This document shows positions 27,040 through 36,148 of a DNA stretch of 64,000 bases, piece by piece. The notes under the pieces were generated by a model, which was not told the origin of the DNA, ran no database searches, and saw nothing but the letters and a program-made list of their open reading frames with translations. Location of the stretch: positions 434,001 through 498,000 of the forward strand of contig NZ_RFLX01000001.1 in the NCBI RefSeq assembly GCF_003696345.1, read 5' to 3'. The position numbers and the translations under genes are program-made. This DNA comes from Teichococcus wenyumeiae. Its GTDB lineage: Bacteria; Pseudomonadota; Alphaproteobacteria; Acetobacterales; Acetobacteraceae. Each line of letters starts with the position of its first letter. Within the stretch, counting starts at the first letter, position 1.

Positions 27040-27738
27040 ATGAAGCTGTCCTTTCCGCCGCGTGACACCCTGGCCGCGCCCGGCATCGACCGTGGCGCCA
27101 ACACGCGCCGCGCGCTGCTGCCGTCGCGCGCGCGGGTGCAGGTCAGCGCCGGCTCCATCATGCGCCGCCGGGTGGCGGTGCGGCTGGCCAAGCTGCTGCT
27201 GCCGCTGGGCGCGCTGGCGCTGCTCTCCACCATCGCACTCTGGCCCGAGATCGACGGCGCGGCCGACCGCGGCCGCATGGCCTTCCGCCGCGCGACGCAG
27301 ACGGAAGCCGATGCGATGCGCATTTCCGGCGCCCGCTACCAGGGCGTGGACGAGCAGAACCGCCCCTACAACGTCACCGCCAATTCCGCCGTGCAGCAGG
27401 AAAAGACCGGCTTGATCGACCTGGAAAAGCCGCGCGCCGACATCCTGCTGACCAATGGCGCCTGGATGCTGCTGGAAGCGCGCGAAGGCCAGTACAACCG
27501 GCCCGACAACCTGCTGGACCTGCAGGGCCAGGTGACGCTCTGGCACGATAATGGCACCACCATGAAGACTGACGCCGCCCATATCGACGTGCATGCCGGC
27601 GAGGCCGAGAGCGACAGGCCCACCGCCGCGCAGGGCCCCTTCGGCACCATCGAGAGCGAGGGCTTCCGCCTGCGCGAGCGCGGGCAGGTGATGATCTTCA
27701 CCGGCAAGAGCCACGCGGTGCTGGAGGGCAAGCAATGA
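27040..27738 (+). CDS. lptC: LPS export protein LptC
   Basis: Bitopic inner-membrane protein of 232 aa that links LptB2FG to LptA in lipopolysaccharide transport. An unusually long polar N-terminal extension of about 45 residues precedes the membrane segment (VRLAKLLLPLGALALLSTIALW), and the periplasmic part has the LptC beta-jellyroll features (MRISGARYQGVDEQNRPYNV, ADILLTNGAWMLLEAREGQY). The start is uncertain: ATG 27040 has no clear ribosome-binding site, and ATG 27157 (MRRRVAVRLAK) would remove the extension. The stop overlaps lptA (ATGA). Confidence 0.88.
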   Translation: MKLSFPPRDTLAAPGIDRGANTRRALLPSRARVQVSAGSIMRRRVAVRLAKLLLPLGALALLSTIALWPEIDGAADRGRMAFRRATQTEADAMRISGARYQGVDEQNRPYNVTANSAVQQEKTGLIDLEKPRADILLTNGAWMLLEAREGQYNRPDNLLDLQGQVTLWHDNGTTMKTDAAHIDVHAGEAESDRPTAAQGPFGTIESEGFRLRERGQVMIFTGKSHAVLEGKQ

Positions 27739-28681
27739 TCATCCGCCACCTTCCCGCCCTCGCCCTGCTGGCCGGGCTGCTGGCGCTGCCGGGCCTGCCG
27801 CACGCCCAGGGCCTGGACATGACCAAGGGCGGCCCGGTGGACATCACCTCCACCGACGGCATCGAATGGCGGCAGAACGAGCAGGTGGTGATTGCCCGCG
27901 GCGATGCCCGCGCCATCCGCGAGGGCGTGACGCTGCGCGGCGACCGGCTGATCGCCCGCTACCGCCCGCGCGCCGGGCAGCCGGCCAGCCAGCCCGCCAA
28001 TAGCGGCGCCCTGGGCGAGGGCCCCGGCGGCGGCAACGAGATCTGGCGCATCGAGGCCGAGGGCAACGTCCATATCAACACCGCCACCGACCAGGCGCAG
28101 GGCGACCGCGCGGTCTATGACATGGACCAGGGGGTGATGGTGCTGACGGGCAAGAACCTGAAGCTGACCACGCCTTCCGATACCCTGACGGCGCGCGACA
28201 GCCTGGAATACTGGCCAAACAAGCGCATGTCGGTGGCGCGCGGCGCCGCCGTGGTGGTGACCGACGACAACCGCCGCATCGCCGCCGATACGCTGGTGGG
28301 CTATTTCCTGCCGGAAGGCCAGACGGCGCCGGCCGCCAATGCGGCGGGCGGCACCACGCGCAACGTGCCCGGCGCCGGCAGCAAGCTGGACCGGGTGGAA
28401 GCCTTCGGCAATGTCGAGATCCGCACGCCGCAGGAAGTCGTGCGCGGCGACCGTGGCGTGTACAACACCACCAGCGGCATGGCCCGCCTGCTGGGCGGCG
28501 TGCGCATCACCCGGGGCGAGAACCAGTTGAACGGTCAGGAATCCATCGTGAACATGCGCACTGGCGTGGCCCGGCTGGTGAATACCCCGGGAAGCCGCGT
28601 GCAGGGCCTGATCGTGCCGAACCAGCAGAGCCGCGATGCCGTGCGCGTCCCTGGCATGCAGCCGCAGCAGGGGCAGGGCCG

Positions 28682-28685
<4 letters not shown>
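27735..28685 (+). CDS. lptA: LPS export periplasmic protein LptA
   Basis: Periplasmic OstA-like bridge protein, 316 aa with signal peptide (about 1-25, cut after HAQ). The OstA repeats run VDITSTDGIEWRQNEQVVIARGDARA to GGVRITRGENQLNGQ. It is larger than E. coli LptA (about 185 aa): it has extra repeats and a long C-terminal tail rich in Gln. It overlaps lptC and lptB by 4 nt. Confidence 0.92.
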
Positions 28686-29464
<779 letters not shown>

Positions 29465-29524
29465 GATGGGCATGCCGAGCCTGCGCTTCCTGGCTGTCCC
29501 TTCCTCCAAGGTCTAGGCCCCGCC

Positions 29525-31015
29525 ATGGCCATCGGCCCTCGTCTGGACCTGCGCCAGACCCAGTCGCTGGTGATGACGCCGCAGCTGCGGCAGGCCATCA
29601 AGCTGCTGCAATCCTCCAACCTCGAGGTCACCTCCTTCATCGAGGAGGAGCTGGAGCGCAACCCGCTGCTGGAGCGCGACGAGGGCCTCTCCACCGGGCC
29701 GGAGGAACCCAGGGCCCCGGAGGAGCCCGCCCCGGCCATCCCGCCGCTGCGCGACAGTTTCGATGCCACCGGCGCCGCCACGCTGCCGGCGGAGGATGCC
29801 GCGCCTCTCGACATCGGCGACTGGAGCAATGTCTATGACGGCGAGGCGCCGTCCCGCGGCGGCCGCGCCGATTTCGAGCTGGACGAACGCGGCATCGACG
29901 AACTGGCCGCCGAGCGCCCGCGTTCCCTGCGCGAGGAACTGGCGGAACAGGTCCGCCTGACCTTCCCCGACCCGGGCGACCGGCTGATCGCGGCGCAGAT
30001 GATCGCGCTGCTGGATGGCGCCGGCCGCCTGACGGTGCCGGAGGAACGCATCGCCGAGGCGCTGGGCTGCGCCGTCTCCCGCGTCGCCGCCATCCGCGCC
30101 CGCATGCAGCGCTTCGAGCCGGTGGGCCTTTTCTGCCACGACCTGGCCGAATGCCTTTCGGTGCAACTGGCTGAGCGCAACCGGCTGGACCCGGCCATGG
30201 CCGCGCTGCTGGCCAATCTGGAGATGCTGGCCCGGCGCGACATGCGCGGGCTGATGCGCGTCTGCGGCGTCGATGCCGAGGACATGGCCGATATGGTGGC
30301 CGAGCTGAAGCGCCTGGACCCCAAGCCCGGTGCCGGCTTCGACCACGACCCCGCCCCCGTGCTGGTGCCGGATGTGCTGATGCGCCCCGCGCCCATTACG
30401 CTCGAGGATGCCGAGAGCGACTGGATCCTGGAACTGAACCCGGAGACCCTGCCGCGCGTGCTGGTCAACCGCGGCTTCCATGCCCGCGCCCAGGTCGGCG
30501 CCAACCGCGAATGCCGCGCCTTCCTGGCCGAGCAGCTGCAATCCGCCAACTGGCTGGTGAAGAGCCTGGAGCAGCGCGCCAATACCATCCTGAAGGTCTC
30601 GGCCGAGATCGTGCGGCGGCAGGATGCCTTCTTCCGCCACGGCATCAGCCACCTGCGCCCGCTGATCCTGCGCGACGTGGCCGAGGCGGTGGAGATGCAC
30701 GAGAGCACCGTCTCCCGCGTCACGGCGAACAAATACATCGCCACGCCGCGCGGCAATTTTGAGCTGAAGTATTTCTTCACCACCGCCATCGGCGGCACCG
30801 ATGGCGAGACCTTCAGCGCCGAGGCGATCCGCCACCGCATCCGCGCCATGGTGGATGCGGAATTGGCCGCCGACATCCTTTCAGATGACGCAATCGTCGC
30901 CATGTTGAAGAGAGAAGGTGTGGACATCGCCCGAAGGACGGTGGCCAAATATCGGGAGGCGCTGCGCATTCCATCTTCGGTGCAGCGCAAACGGGAGAAG
31001 GCCGTTCCGGCCTGA
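29525..31015 (+). CDS. rpoN: RNA polymerase sigma-54 factor
   Basis: A 496 aa sigma-54 protein. Region I is the Gln/Leu-rich LRQTQSLVMTPQLRQAIKLL; an acidic region II follows; the core-binding and HTH domains occupy the middle; and the RpoN box ARRTVAKYRE is at about 469-478. lptB lies 60 nt upstream and hpf 78 nt downstream, a common proteobacterial order (lptC-lptA-lptB-rpoN-hpf). Confidence 0.97.
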   Translation: MAIGPRLDLRQTQSLVMTPQLRQAIKLLQSSNLEVTSFIEEELERNPLLERDEGLSTGPEEPRAPEEPAPAIPPLRDSFDATGAATLPAEDAAPLDIGDWSNVYDGEAPSRGGRADFELDERGIDELAAERPRSLREELAEQVRLTFPDPGDRLIAAQMIALLDGAGRLTVPEERIAEALGCAVSRVAAIRARMQRFEPVGLFCHDLAECLSVQLAERNRLDPAMAALLANLEMLARRDMRGLMRVCGVDAEDMADMVAELKRLDPKPGAGFDHDPAPVLVPDVLMRPAPITLEDAESDWILELNPETLPRVLVNRGFHARAQVGANRECRAFLAEQLQSANWLVKSLEQRANTILKVSAEIVRRQDAFFRHGISHLRPLILRDVAEAVEMHESTVSRVTANKYIATPRGNFELKYFFTTAIGGTDGETFSAEAIRHRIRAMVDAELAADILSDDAIVAMLKREGVDIARRTVAKYREALRIPSSVQRKREKAVPA

Positions 31016-31093
31016 TACCGGCGCGGGGCCAAGCCCCCGCCCGCCGTCTTTCCGGACGGCCCCTCCCTCAATCTGGGAAGGGAATAGCTCACC

Positions 31094-31768
31094 ATGCATA
31101 TCACTGTCGCTGGGAAGCAGGTCGATACCGGGGACGCGCTGAAGGTTCATGTTCGTGAGAATCTTTCAGCCGTCACGAAGAAATATTTCGACCATGCCCT
31201 GGATGCGCAGGTGATCTTCTCCCGCAACCGTTCCTTCTTCACCTGCGGGATCACGATCCATGCGGGCCGTGGGCTGACGGTCCGTGGCGAGGGCGAGGGC
31301 CCCGATGCCCATCGCGCCTTCGACGTGGCGGCCGAGCATATCGGCAAGCGCCTGCGCCGCTACCGCCGCCGCGTGAACGAGCATTCCCGTGACCTGGCCG
31401 AGGAACGGCTGCCCAGCGTGGCCGAGACCGCGCGGCAGGTGATCCTGGCAGGCCCCCTGGATGTGCCGGACGAGGAGGAAAGCGAGAGGCTGGTGGAGGC
31501 CCACCCTGATGACGGCACCGTCGCCGATGGGCTGACGGCCGAGGAGCATGACGACCTGCTGCACAAGCAGGATGGCGGCGGCGCCATCATCGCCGAGACG
31601 CCGACCGAGATTTCCCGCCTGACAGTGAGCGAGGCGGTGATGCGGCTCGACCTCAGCCAGGCGCCGGTGATGATGTTCCGCAACCGCGCCAGCGGGCAGT
31701 TGAACGTGGTCTACCGCCGCCCGGACGGGCATGTCGGCTGGATCGACACGGCCGCCGCGGCCGGATAA
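31094..31768 (+). CDS. hpf: ribosome hibernation-promoting factor, long form
   Basis: A 224 aa protein. The N-terminal S30AE domain (about 1-105, with HITVAGKQVDTGDALKVHVREN) inhibits ribosomes, and the C-terminal domain (about 165-222, SRLTVSEAVMRLDLSQAPVMMFRNRASGQLNVVYRRPDGHVG) dimerises and drives 100S formation. A long acidic linker joins them. The 78 nt leader after rpoN contains GC-rich inverted repeats, for example GCCGTC/GACGGC at 31043-31060. Typically follows rpoN in this order. Confidence 0.94.
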   Translation: MHITVAGKQVDTGDALKVHVRENLSAVTKKYFDHALDAQVIFSRNRSFFTCGITIHAGRGLTVRGEGEGPDAHRAFDVAAEHIGKRLRRYRRRVNEHSRDLAEERLPSVAETARQVILAGPLDVPDEEESERLVEAHPDDGTVADGLTAEEHDDLLHKQDGGGAIIAETPTEISRLTVSEAVMRLDLSQAPVMMFRNRASGQLNVVYRRPDGHVGWIDTAAAAG

Positions 31769-31771
31769 GCG

Positions 31772-31802
31772 AAGGGCCGGGGGAGATGCTCCCCCGGCCC
31801 TT
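31772..31802. terminator. bidirectional terminator between hpf and the Usp gene
   Basis: A perfect 14 bp stem (AAGGGCCGGGGGAG/CTCCCCCGGCCCTT, loop ATG) followed by TTCTTGCTTT, between convergent genes. On the opposite strand the T-run is short, so action on the Usp transcript is likely but weaker. Confidence 0.85.
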
Positions 31803-31826
31803 CTTGCTTTCAGCGGCCCGGGTGCC

Positions 31827-32702
31827 TCAGCGGCACATCAGCACCGGGATATCGGCATTCTCCAGCACATGGCGCGTCACGCCGCCCAGGATCAGCTGGC
31901 GCAGGCGCGAATGGCTGTAGGCGCCCATGCAGAGCAGGTCGGCGCCGAAGTCGCGCGCCGCGCCCAGCAGGCCGGCGCCCACCTCCCGCGTCTGCGGCTG
32001 GAAGGCCACCGCCTCCGCCTCGATCTCATGCCAGCGCAGATAGGCGCGGATCCCCTCCACGCTCGGCCCACGCCGCTGGTAGCCTTCGGAATGCAGCAGC
32101 CGCACCTGCTCTGCCCTGTGCAGCCAGGGCAGCGCGGCATTGATGGCGGCGGCGCTCTCGGCCGTGCCGTTCCAGGCGCAGCAGACGCGGGTGCCCAGCG
32201 TCGCCGGCGGCTGGCGCGGCGCGATCAGCACCGGACGGCCGGAATCGAACAGCACCGCATGCAGCGCGTCGGAGGAGGAGACATCGTCATCCGCCTCCGG
32301 GTGCGGCACTACCGCCATGTCGTAGAGGCGCGATTGCTGCGCCACCACATCCTCCTCCCGCCCCGCGATGCTCTCGAAGGACAGGGTCGGGCCTTCGGTG
32401 CGCAGCGCGCTCTCGGCATTCAGCGCGATGGTGACATCAAGACCCTGCACGAAACGCTCGAACAGCGCATGGACGCGGCCGGCGCGCTCACCGCTCTCGC
32501 GCTCGGTGGCGGCCATCATCTCCTCGATCATGGCGCCGGAGAGCCCCTCGCCGGCCAGCGGCGCCACGTCCCGCGCATCGACACGCACATGCAGGCAATG
32601 CACATGCGCGTTCCAGATGCGCGCGACCATCAGCGCGGTATGCAAGGCCGCCTCCCCGGCGGCGGTTCCCGTCAGTGGCAGCAGCAACCGGCGATAGGCC
32701 AT
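31827..32702 (-). CDS. tandem universal stress protein
   Basis: A 291 aa protein with two Usp domains. The first (about 1-145) starts YRRLLLPLTGTAAGEAALHTAL; the second (about 170-291) includes TRVCCAWNGTAESAAA and GAYSHSRLRQLILGGVTRHVLENADIPVLM, which is close to the nucleotide-binding GxxGHSxxxxxxxGS pattern but not exact (GAYSHSRLRQLILGGV). A strong AGGAG precedes the ATG. The 5' region holds two hairpins (32735-32755 and 32770-32794). Cytoplasmic; no partner is evident. Confidence 0.88.
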   Translation of the reverse strand: MAYRRLLLPLTGTAAGEAALHTALMVARIWNAHVHCLHVRVDARDVAPLAGEGLSGAMIEEMMAATERESGERAGRVHALFERFVQGLDVTIALNAESALRTEGPTLSFESIAGREEDVVAQQSRLYDMAVVPHPEADDDVSSSDALHAVLFDSGRPVLIAPRQPPATLGTRVCCAWNGTAESAAAINAALPWLHRAEQVRLLHSEGYQRRGPSVEGIRAYLRWHEIEAEAVAFQPQTREVGAGLLGAARDFGADLLCMGAYSHSRLRQLILGGVTRHVLENADIPVLMCR

Positions 32703-32734
32703 GGTGTGGCTCTCCTCTTAGCCAAAGCGGGGTC

Positions 32735-32794
32735 GGCGGGTGAGAACCACCCGCCAAAAACGCTATCATGGATGCAGCATCGTCGTCTGCATCC
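32735..32794 (-). promoter_or_regulatory. two inverted repeats upstream of the Usp gene
   Basis: GGCGGGTG/CACCCGCC at 32735-32755 (8 bp, loop AGAAC) lies just before the ribosome-binding site of the Usp gene. GGATGCAG/CTGCATCC at 32770-32794 (8 bp arms) lies further upstream. They could be a leader hairpin and an operator; no T-run supports termination on the minus strand. Confidence 0.35.
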
Positions 32795-32845
32795 AGCAGA
32801 ACGCTACAGCCTAGGCTTGTGATCCATGTGATCTGGCGCAAGGCA

Positions 32846-33008
32846 GGGGGAATGAATTCCCCCGGGCCCCCTTCTTTTTTCTTCGAGTTGAGGTTCGGGC
32901 TGAAGCGGCCGGCGGGCCGCCAAGGGCCCGTCCGAAAACCGGAAAAAGAAAAGAAGGGGGGCCTGGGGGGAATTCATTCCCCCCAGCCTTCACCCCCGAA
33001 GGGGGTCG
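32846..33008. repeat. long inverted repeat R9 between maf and the Usp gene
   Basis: The left arm starts with hairpin GGGGGAA-TGAA-TTCCCCC (32846-32863) and continues GGGCCCCCTTCTTTT. The right arm (32949-32984) is its near-exact inverted copy, ending in GGGGGGAA-TTCA-TTCCCCCC (32965-32984). The two arms of about 33-36 nt face each other across about 70 nt. A further CCCCCGAAGGGGG hairpin follows at about 32992-33005. Not related in sequence to R1-R8, but similar in layout. Confidence 0.75.
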
Positions 33009-33015
33009 AATCGAA

Positions 33016-33642
33016 TCAGCGCAGCACCACCCCATGCTGGCGCAGGAAATCCAGCAGCGGCAGCATCGGCAGGCCCAGGATGGCGGCGTGCTCGCCTTCC
33101 ACGGCGCGGAAGAGGTGCATTCCCAGCCCCTCCAGCCGGTAGGCGCCGACGGAATAGGTCACTTCCTCGCCTTCCGCCGCCAGATAGGCATCCAGGAAGG
33201 CATCGGAGAAATCCCGCATCGACAGGCGGCAGGTGGCGGCGTGGTGCCAGATCCGCGCGCCATGCCGCCAGCAGACCACGGCCGAGACCAGTTCATGCGT
33301 CCGGCCGCGCAGGGTCTGGAGCTGGGCGCGGGCGCCTTCCAGCCCCTCGGGCTTGTCGAACCAGCGGCCCTCGCAGACCACCAGCGAATCGGCGCCGATC
33401 ACCAGGGCCTCCGGCTCCTCCCGCAGCATGCGGCGCGCGACCCGCTCGGCCTTGGCGTCGGCCAGCAGGGTCGCGGCCTCGGCCGGTGGCAGGTTCTCGG
33501 CCTGGGCGGCTTCCTTCAGGCCGGCCTCGTCCACCGCGGCGGGCCGCGCGGCGAAGGGCAGGCCCGCCGCCTGCAGCAGCGCGGCCCGGGTGGAGGAGGA
33601 GGAAGCCAGCACCAGCGGCGGCGCGCCCGGCGCCAGCATCAT
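33016..33642 (-). CDS. maf: Maf-family nucleoside triphosphate pyrophosphatase
   Basis: A 208 aa house-cleaning pyrophosphatase. [20 protein letters not shown] is the N-terminal Maf motif, [16 protein letters not shown] carries the catalytic acid, and [16 protein letters not shown] the C-terminal motif. It probably hydrolyses non-canonical or pyrimidine nucleotides. Two successive ATGs (33642 and 33639) overlap the stop of the PPSR gene (TATGATG), so the two genes are coupled. Confidence 0.93.
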   Translation of the reverse strand: MMLAPGAPPLVLASSSSTRAALLQAAGLPFAARPAAVDEAGLKEAAQAENLPPAEAATLLADAKAERVARRMLREEPEALVIGADSLVVCEGRWFDKPEGLEGARAQLQTLRGRTHELVSAVVCWRHGARIWHHAATCRLSMRDFSDAFLDAYLAAEGEEVTYSVGAYRLEGLGMHLFRAVEGEHAAILGLPMLPLLDFLRQHGVVLR

Positions 33643-34505
33643 ACGCCGATGCTCCCGGGCGTGGGGGCATTGCCGCCGCGGCGGGCGTGCCAAGCCTCCA
33701 TCAGTTGCAGCACGGTGGCCGCCGTTTCCTCGATGGAGCGGCGGGTGACGTCGATCACCGGCCAGCCGCGGCTGGTGCAAAGGCGGCGGGCGGCCAGGAT
33801 CTCGGCCTTCACCGCCTCATGGTCGATATAGTCGTTGGTGTCCTGCCGCACGCCGACGCCGCCGATGATCTTCAGCCGGTGGCGGCGGATGTCGATCAGC
33901 GCCGGCACGTCGATGGTCAGGCCGATCACCGGGCAGGGCGGGTTGTCCAGCTCCGGCGGCAGGGGCGAGGTCGGCACGATCGGCACATTGGCCGCCTTGA
34001 TGCCCCGGTTGGCGAGGTAGAAGCAGGTCGGCGTCTTGCTGGAGCGGGAAACGCCGACCAGCACGCAGTCGGCTTCCTCGATTCCCGCCACGCCCTGGCC
34101 GTCGTCATGCGCCAGCACGTAGTGCATGGCATCGATGCGGCGGAAATAATCGGCGTCCATCACATGCTGGGCGGCGCGCTTCTCGCGCGCCTGCTCGCCG
34201 ATCTGGCTCTGGATCAGGTCCAGCACCGGGTCCAGCACCGAAAGGCAGGTCACGCCCATCTGGCCGCAGACTTCCTCCAGCGAATGGCGCAGGGAGCGGT
34301 CCACCAGGGTGAAGAGCACGGGGCCGGGCTCGGCCTTGATGCCTTCCAGCACCTGGTCGAGCTGGAAGCGGGAGCGCACCAGGGACCAGCGGTGATAGAT
34401 GACATGCGGGTCCGGAAAGCGCGCCAGCACGGCCCGCGCCATGGAATTCAGCGTCTCCCCGGTGCTGTCAGAGACGAGATGCAGGTTAAAGGAGCGTTGC
34501 GGCAT
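33639..34505 (-). CDS. pyruvate, phosphate dikinase regulatory protein (kinase/pyrophosphorylase, DUF299)
   Basis: A 288 aa bifunctional Ser/Thr kinase/phosphorylase. [25 protein letters not shown] is the family N-terminus, and the P-loop-like [16 protein letters not shown] is at about 151-158. The gene is the homologue of Rickettsia RP001 and, by memory, of the first gene after the Caulobacter origin. It overlaps maf and is divergent from hemE across the probable replication origin. The ATG at 34505 gives the standard N-terminus. Confidence 0.93.
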   Translation of the reverse strand: MPQRSFNLHLVSDSTGETLNSMARAVLARFPDPHVIYHRWSLVRSRFQLDQVLEGIKAEPGPVLFTLVDRSLRHSLEEVCGQMGVTCLSVLDPVLDLIQSQIGEQAREKRAAQHVMDADYFRRIDAMHYVLAHDDGQGVAGIEEADCVLVGVSRSSKTPTCFYLANRGIKAANVPIVPTSPLPPELDNPPCPVIGLTIDVPALIDIRRHRLKIIGGVGVRQDTNDYIDHEAVKAEILAARRLCTSRGWPVIDVTRRSIEETAATVLQLMEAWHARRGGNAPTPGSIGV

Positions 34506-34681
34506 CGGGTCCCCGGATCCTCTCGGTGGCGAGGGGTGTGGAAGAGCGTGGATGGATGGGGGAATCGTGGAAAACCGCAAGCCCTGGAACGCACCCCTGC
34601 GTGAATCGGGGACAGAAGGCACATTTCACACCCTCTGGGGGTTGGGTCATGGGAATGACCGGTTCGAATCCCGGATAATCC

Positions 34682-34713
34682 CCGCGACTCGTAGATTCTC
34701 CACCGAGTCGCGG
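34682..34713. repeat. palindrome in the probable origin
   Basis: CCGCGACTCG (34682-34691) and CGAGTCGCGG (34704-34713) form a perfect 10 bp stem around a 12 nt loop. The arms are flanked on both sides by DnaA-box-like ATAATCC/TTATCC sequences, so the larger arrangement is roughly symmetrical. Confidence 0.8.
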
Positions 34714-34736
34714 TTATCCCGATCTGTGCAGCAGCC

Positions 34737-34745
34737 TGTGGATAA
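34737..34745 (-). promoter_or_regulatory. DnaA box, perfect consensus
   Basis: TGTGGATAA, the reverse complement of TTATCCACA. It faces the box at 34770-34778 with 24 bp between them. Confidence 0.85.
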
Positions 34746-34769
34746 AATCAGCCCACGTTTGCGTCCACA

Positions 34770-34778
34770 TTATCCACA
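34770..34778 (+). promoter_or_regulatory. DnaA box, perfect consensus
   Basis: TTATCCACA, next to the AT-rich stretch in front of hemE. Binding of DnaA here is the expected trigger for unwinding. Confidence 0.85.
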
Positions 34779-34834
34779 GGCACCATCATTACCCCCACTA
34801 TTCTTAAAGACTCTTTTTCTATGAAAGAGGGCCC

Positions 34835-35878
34835 ATGGAACTCGTGCAAAAGCCCCTCCTGCGTGCCCTCAGTGGCGAAGCCGTCTGGCCGCCGCCCTTC
34901 TGGCTGATGCGCCAGGCCGGGCGGTATCTGCCGGAATACCGGCAGCTCCGCGCCCAGGCCGGCGATTTCATCGCCCTCTGCACCAGCCCGGCCCTGGCCG
35001 CCGAGGTGACGCTGCAGCCGTTGCGCCGCTACGGCATGGATGGCGCCATCCTGTTCAGCGACATCCTGATGCTGCCCTGGGCCCTGGGGCAGTCGCTGCG
35101 CTATGCCGAGGGTGAAGGCCCGCTGCTGGAACCCATCCGCGACGCCGAAGCCTTCGCGCGCCTCGACCCCTCCGGTGTCGCCAACCGCATCGCGCCGATC
35201 CTGGAGACCGTCACCCGCGTCCGCTCCGGCCTGGATCAGGAGGCGCCCAAGGCGGCGCTGATCGGCTTCGCCGGCAGCCCCTTCACCGTCGCCTGCTACA
35301 TGGTGGAAGGCCGTGGCGGCGGCGAATTCGCCCATGCCCGCCGCATGGCCTACTCGGACCCCGCGCTGTTCGGCCGCATCATCCGGCTGCTGGTGGACAG
35401 CACGATCGAATACCTGCTCGCCCAGGCGGAGGCCGGGGCAGAGGCATTGATGCTGTTCGACAGCTGGGCCGGCCTGCTGCCCCCCATCCAGTTCCGCCGC
35501 TGGAGCATCGACCCCACCGCGGCCATCGTGCGCGGCATCCGCAAGGTGCGGCCGGATATCCCGCTGATCGGCTTCCCGCGCCTGGCGGGGCCGCTGCTGC
35601 CGGAATATGCGGCGCGCACCGGCGTCGGCACGGTGGCGATGGATACCGGCATGGACCCGCGCTGGGCGGTCGCCAACGTGCCGGAAGGCATCACCCTGCA
35701 GGGCAACATGGACCCGCAGGCGCTGGTGTCGGGCGGCGATGCCATGGAAGCGGAAGCACGCTCCATCCTGGCGGCGATGCGCGGCCGGCCCTTCGTGTTC
35801 AACTTGGGCCACGGCATCGTGCCGCCGACGCCGCCGGAACATGTGGCGGCGCTGGCGCGGGTGATCCGCATGGGATGA
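34835..35878 (+). CDS. hemE: uroporphyrinogen decarboxylase
   Basis: Heme-pathway enzyme of 347 aa. Family motifs: PPFWLMRQAGRYLPEYR (about 22-38), AAILFSDIL-type GAILFSDILMLPWALGQ, GFAGSPFTVACYMVEG and NLGHGIVPPTPPEHV near the C-terminus. The upstream GAAAGAGGGCCC holds a purine-rich ribosome-binding site. Its place beside the probable origin is the classic alphaproteobacterial arrangement. Confidence 0.97.
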   Translation: MELVQKPLLRALSGEAVWPPPFWLMRQAGRYLPEYRQLRAQAGDFIALCTSPALAAEVTLQPLRRYGMDGAILFSDILMLPWALGQSLRYAEGEGPLLEPIRDAEAFARLDPSGVANRIAPILETVTRVRSGLDQEAPKAALIGFAGSPFTVACYMVEGRGGGEFAHARRMAYSDPALFGRIIRLLVDSTIEYLLAQAEAGAEALMLFDSWAGLLPPIQFRRWSIDPTAAIVRGIRKVRPDIPLIGFPRLAGPLLPEYAARTGVGTVAMDTGMDPRWAVANVPEGITLQGNMDPQALVSGGDAMEAEARSILAAMRGRPFVFNLGHGIVPPTPPEHVAALARVIRMG

Positions 35879-35881
35879 CAG

Positions 35882-36147
35882 GCCGGGGCCAGAAGGGGCG
35901 CCGCCCCTTCCGGACCTTCCCCGCCGGGGTGACAGGGTCACCCCGGACCCCGCCATCAGTTTGGTGGTGGCGGGCCGGTTCCGCCGAAGGTCATCGACCT
36001 CCGGCGACTGCGGGCTCAGCCCTCGTGGCCCCTTATTTTCAATGAGAAGCTGACGCTCCGGCCCTGAAAAACTCGAAGCGGGGTTCGGGGTGGACTTTCC
36101 ACCCCGGCGGGGTGTCCAGAGGGGCGGAGCCCCTTTGGCCCCGGCGG
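35882..36147. repeat. convergent-intergenic hairpin element R7 (B-to-A orientation)
   Basis: B-end hairpin GGGGTGACAGGGTCACCCC on the left (about 35925-35945); central hairpin CGCCGAAGG (35982-35990) with CCTCCGGCG (35998-36006), one A-C mismatch; A-end palindrome on the right at 36086-36106 (loop CTT). It fills the gap between convergent hemE and the GT2 gene. Confidence 0.85.
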
Positions 36148-36148
36148 C

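Larger units (their letters stand above)
34506..34834. other. probable chromosomal replication origin (oriC) between the PPSR gene and hemE
   Basis: This 329 bp region is the most AT-rich intergenic stretch seen here. It has two perfect DnaA boxes in opposite orientation (34737-34745 and 34770-34778), two degenerate ones (TTATCCCGA at 34714-34722 and, on the minus strand, TTATCCGGG overlapping 34671-34679), a 10 bp-stem palindrome at 34682-34713, and an AT-rich run at 34780-34830 that could unwind. In Caulobacter and Rickettsia the origin lies between the same two genes. The hemE promoter must also be here. Confidence 0.8.

Noticed and set aside
34651-34680. tRNA-like T-arm sequence GGTTCGAATCC in the probable origin region
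   Set aside because: The flanking stem is only 4 bp, and no acceptor, D or anticodon arm can be formed upstream. It looks like a chance match or a relic at best.
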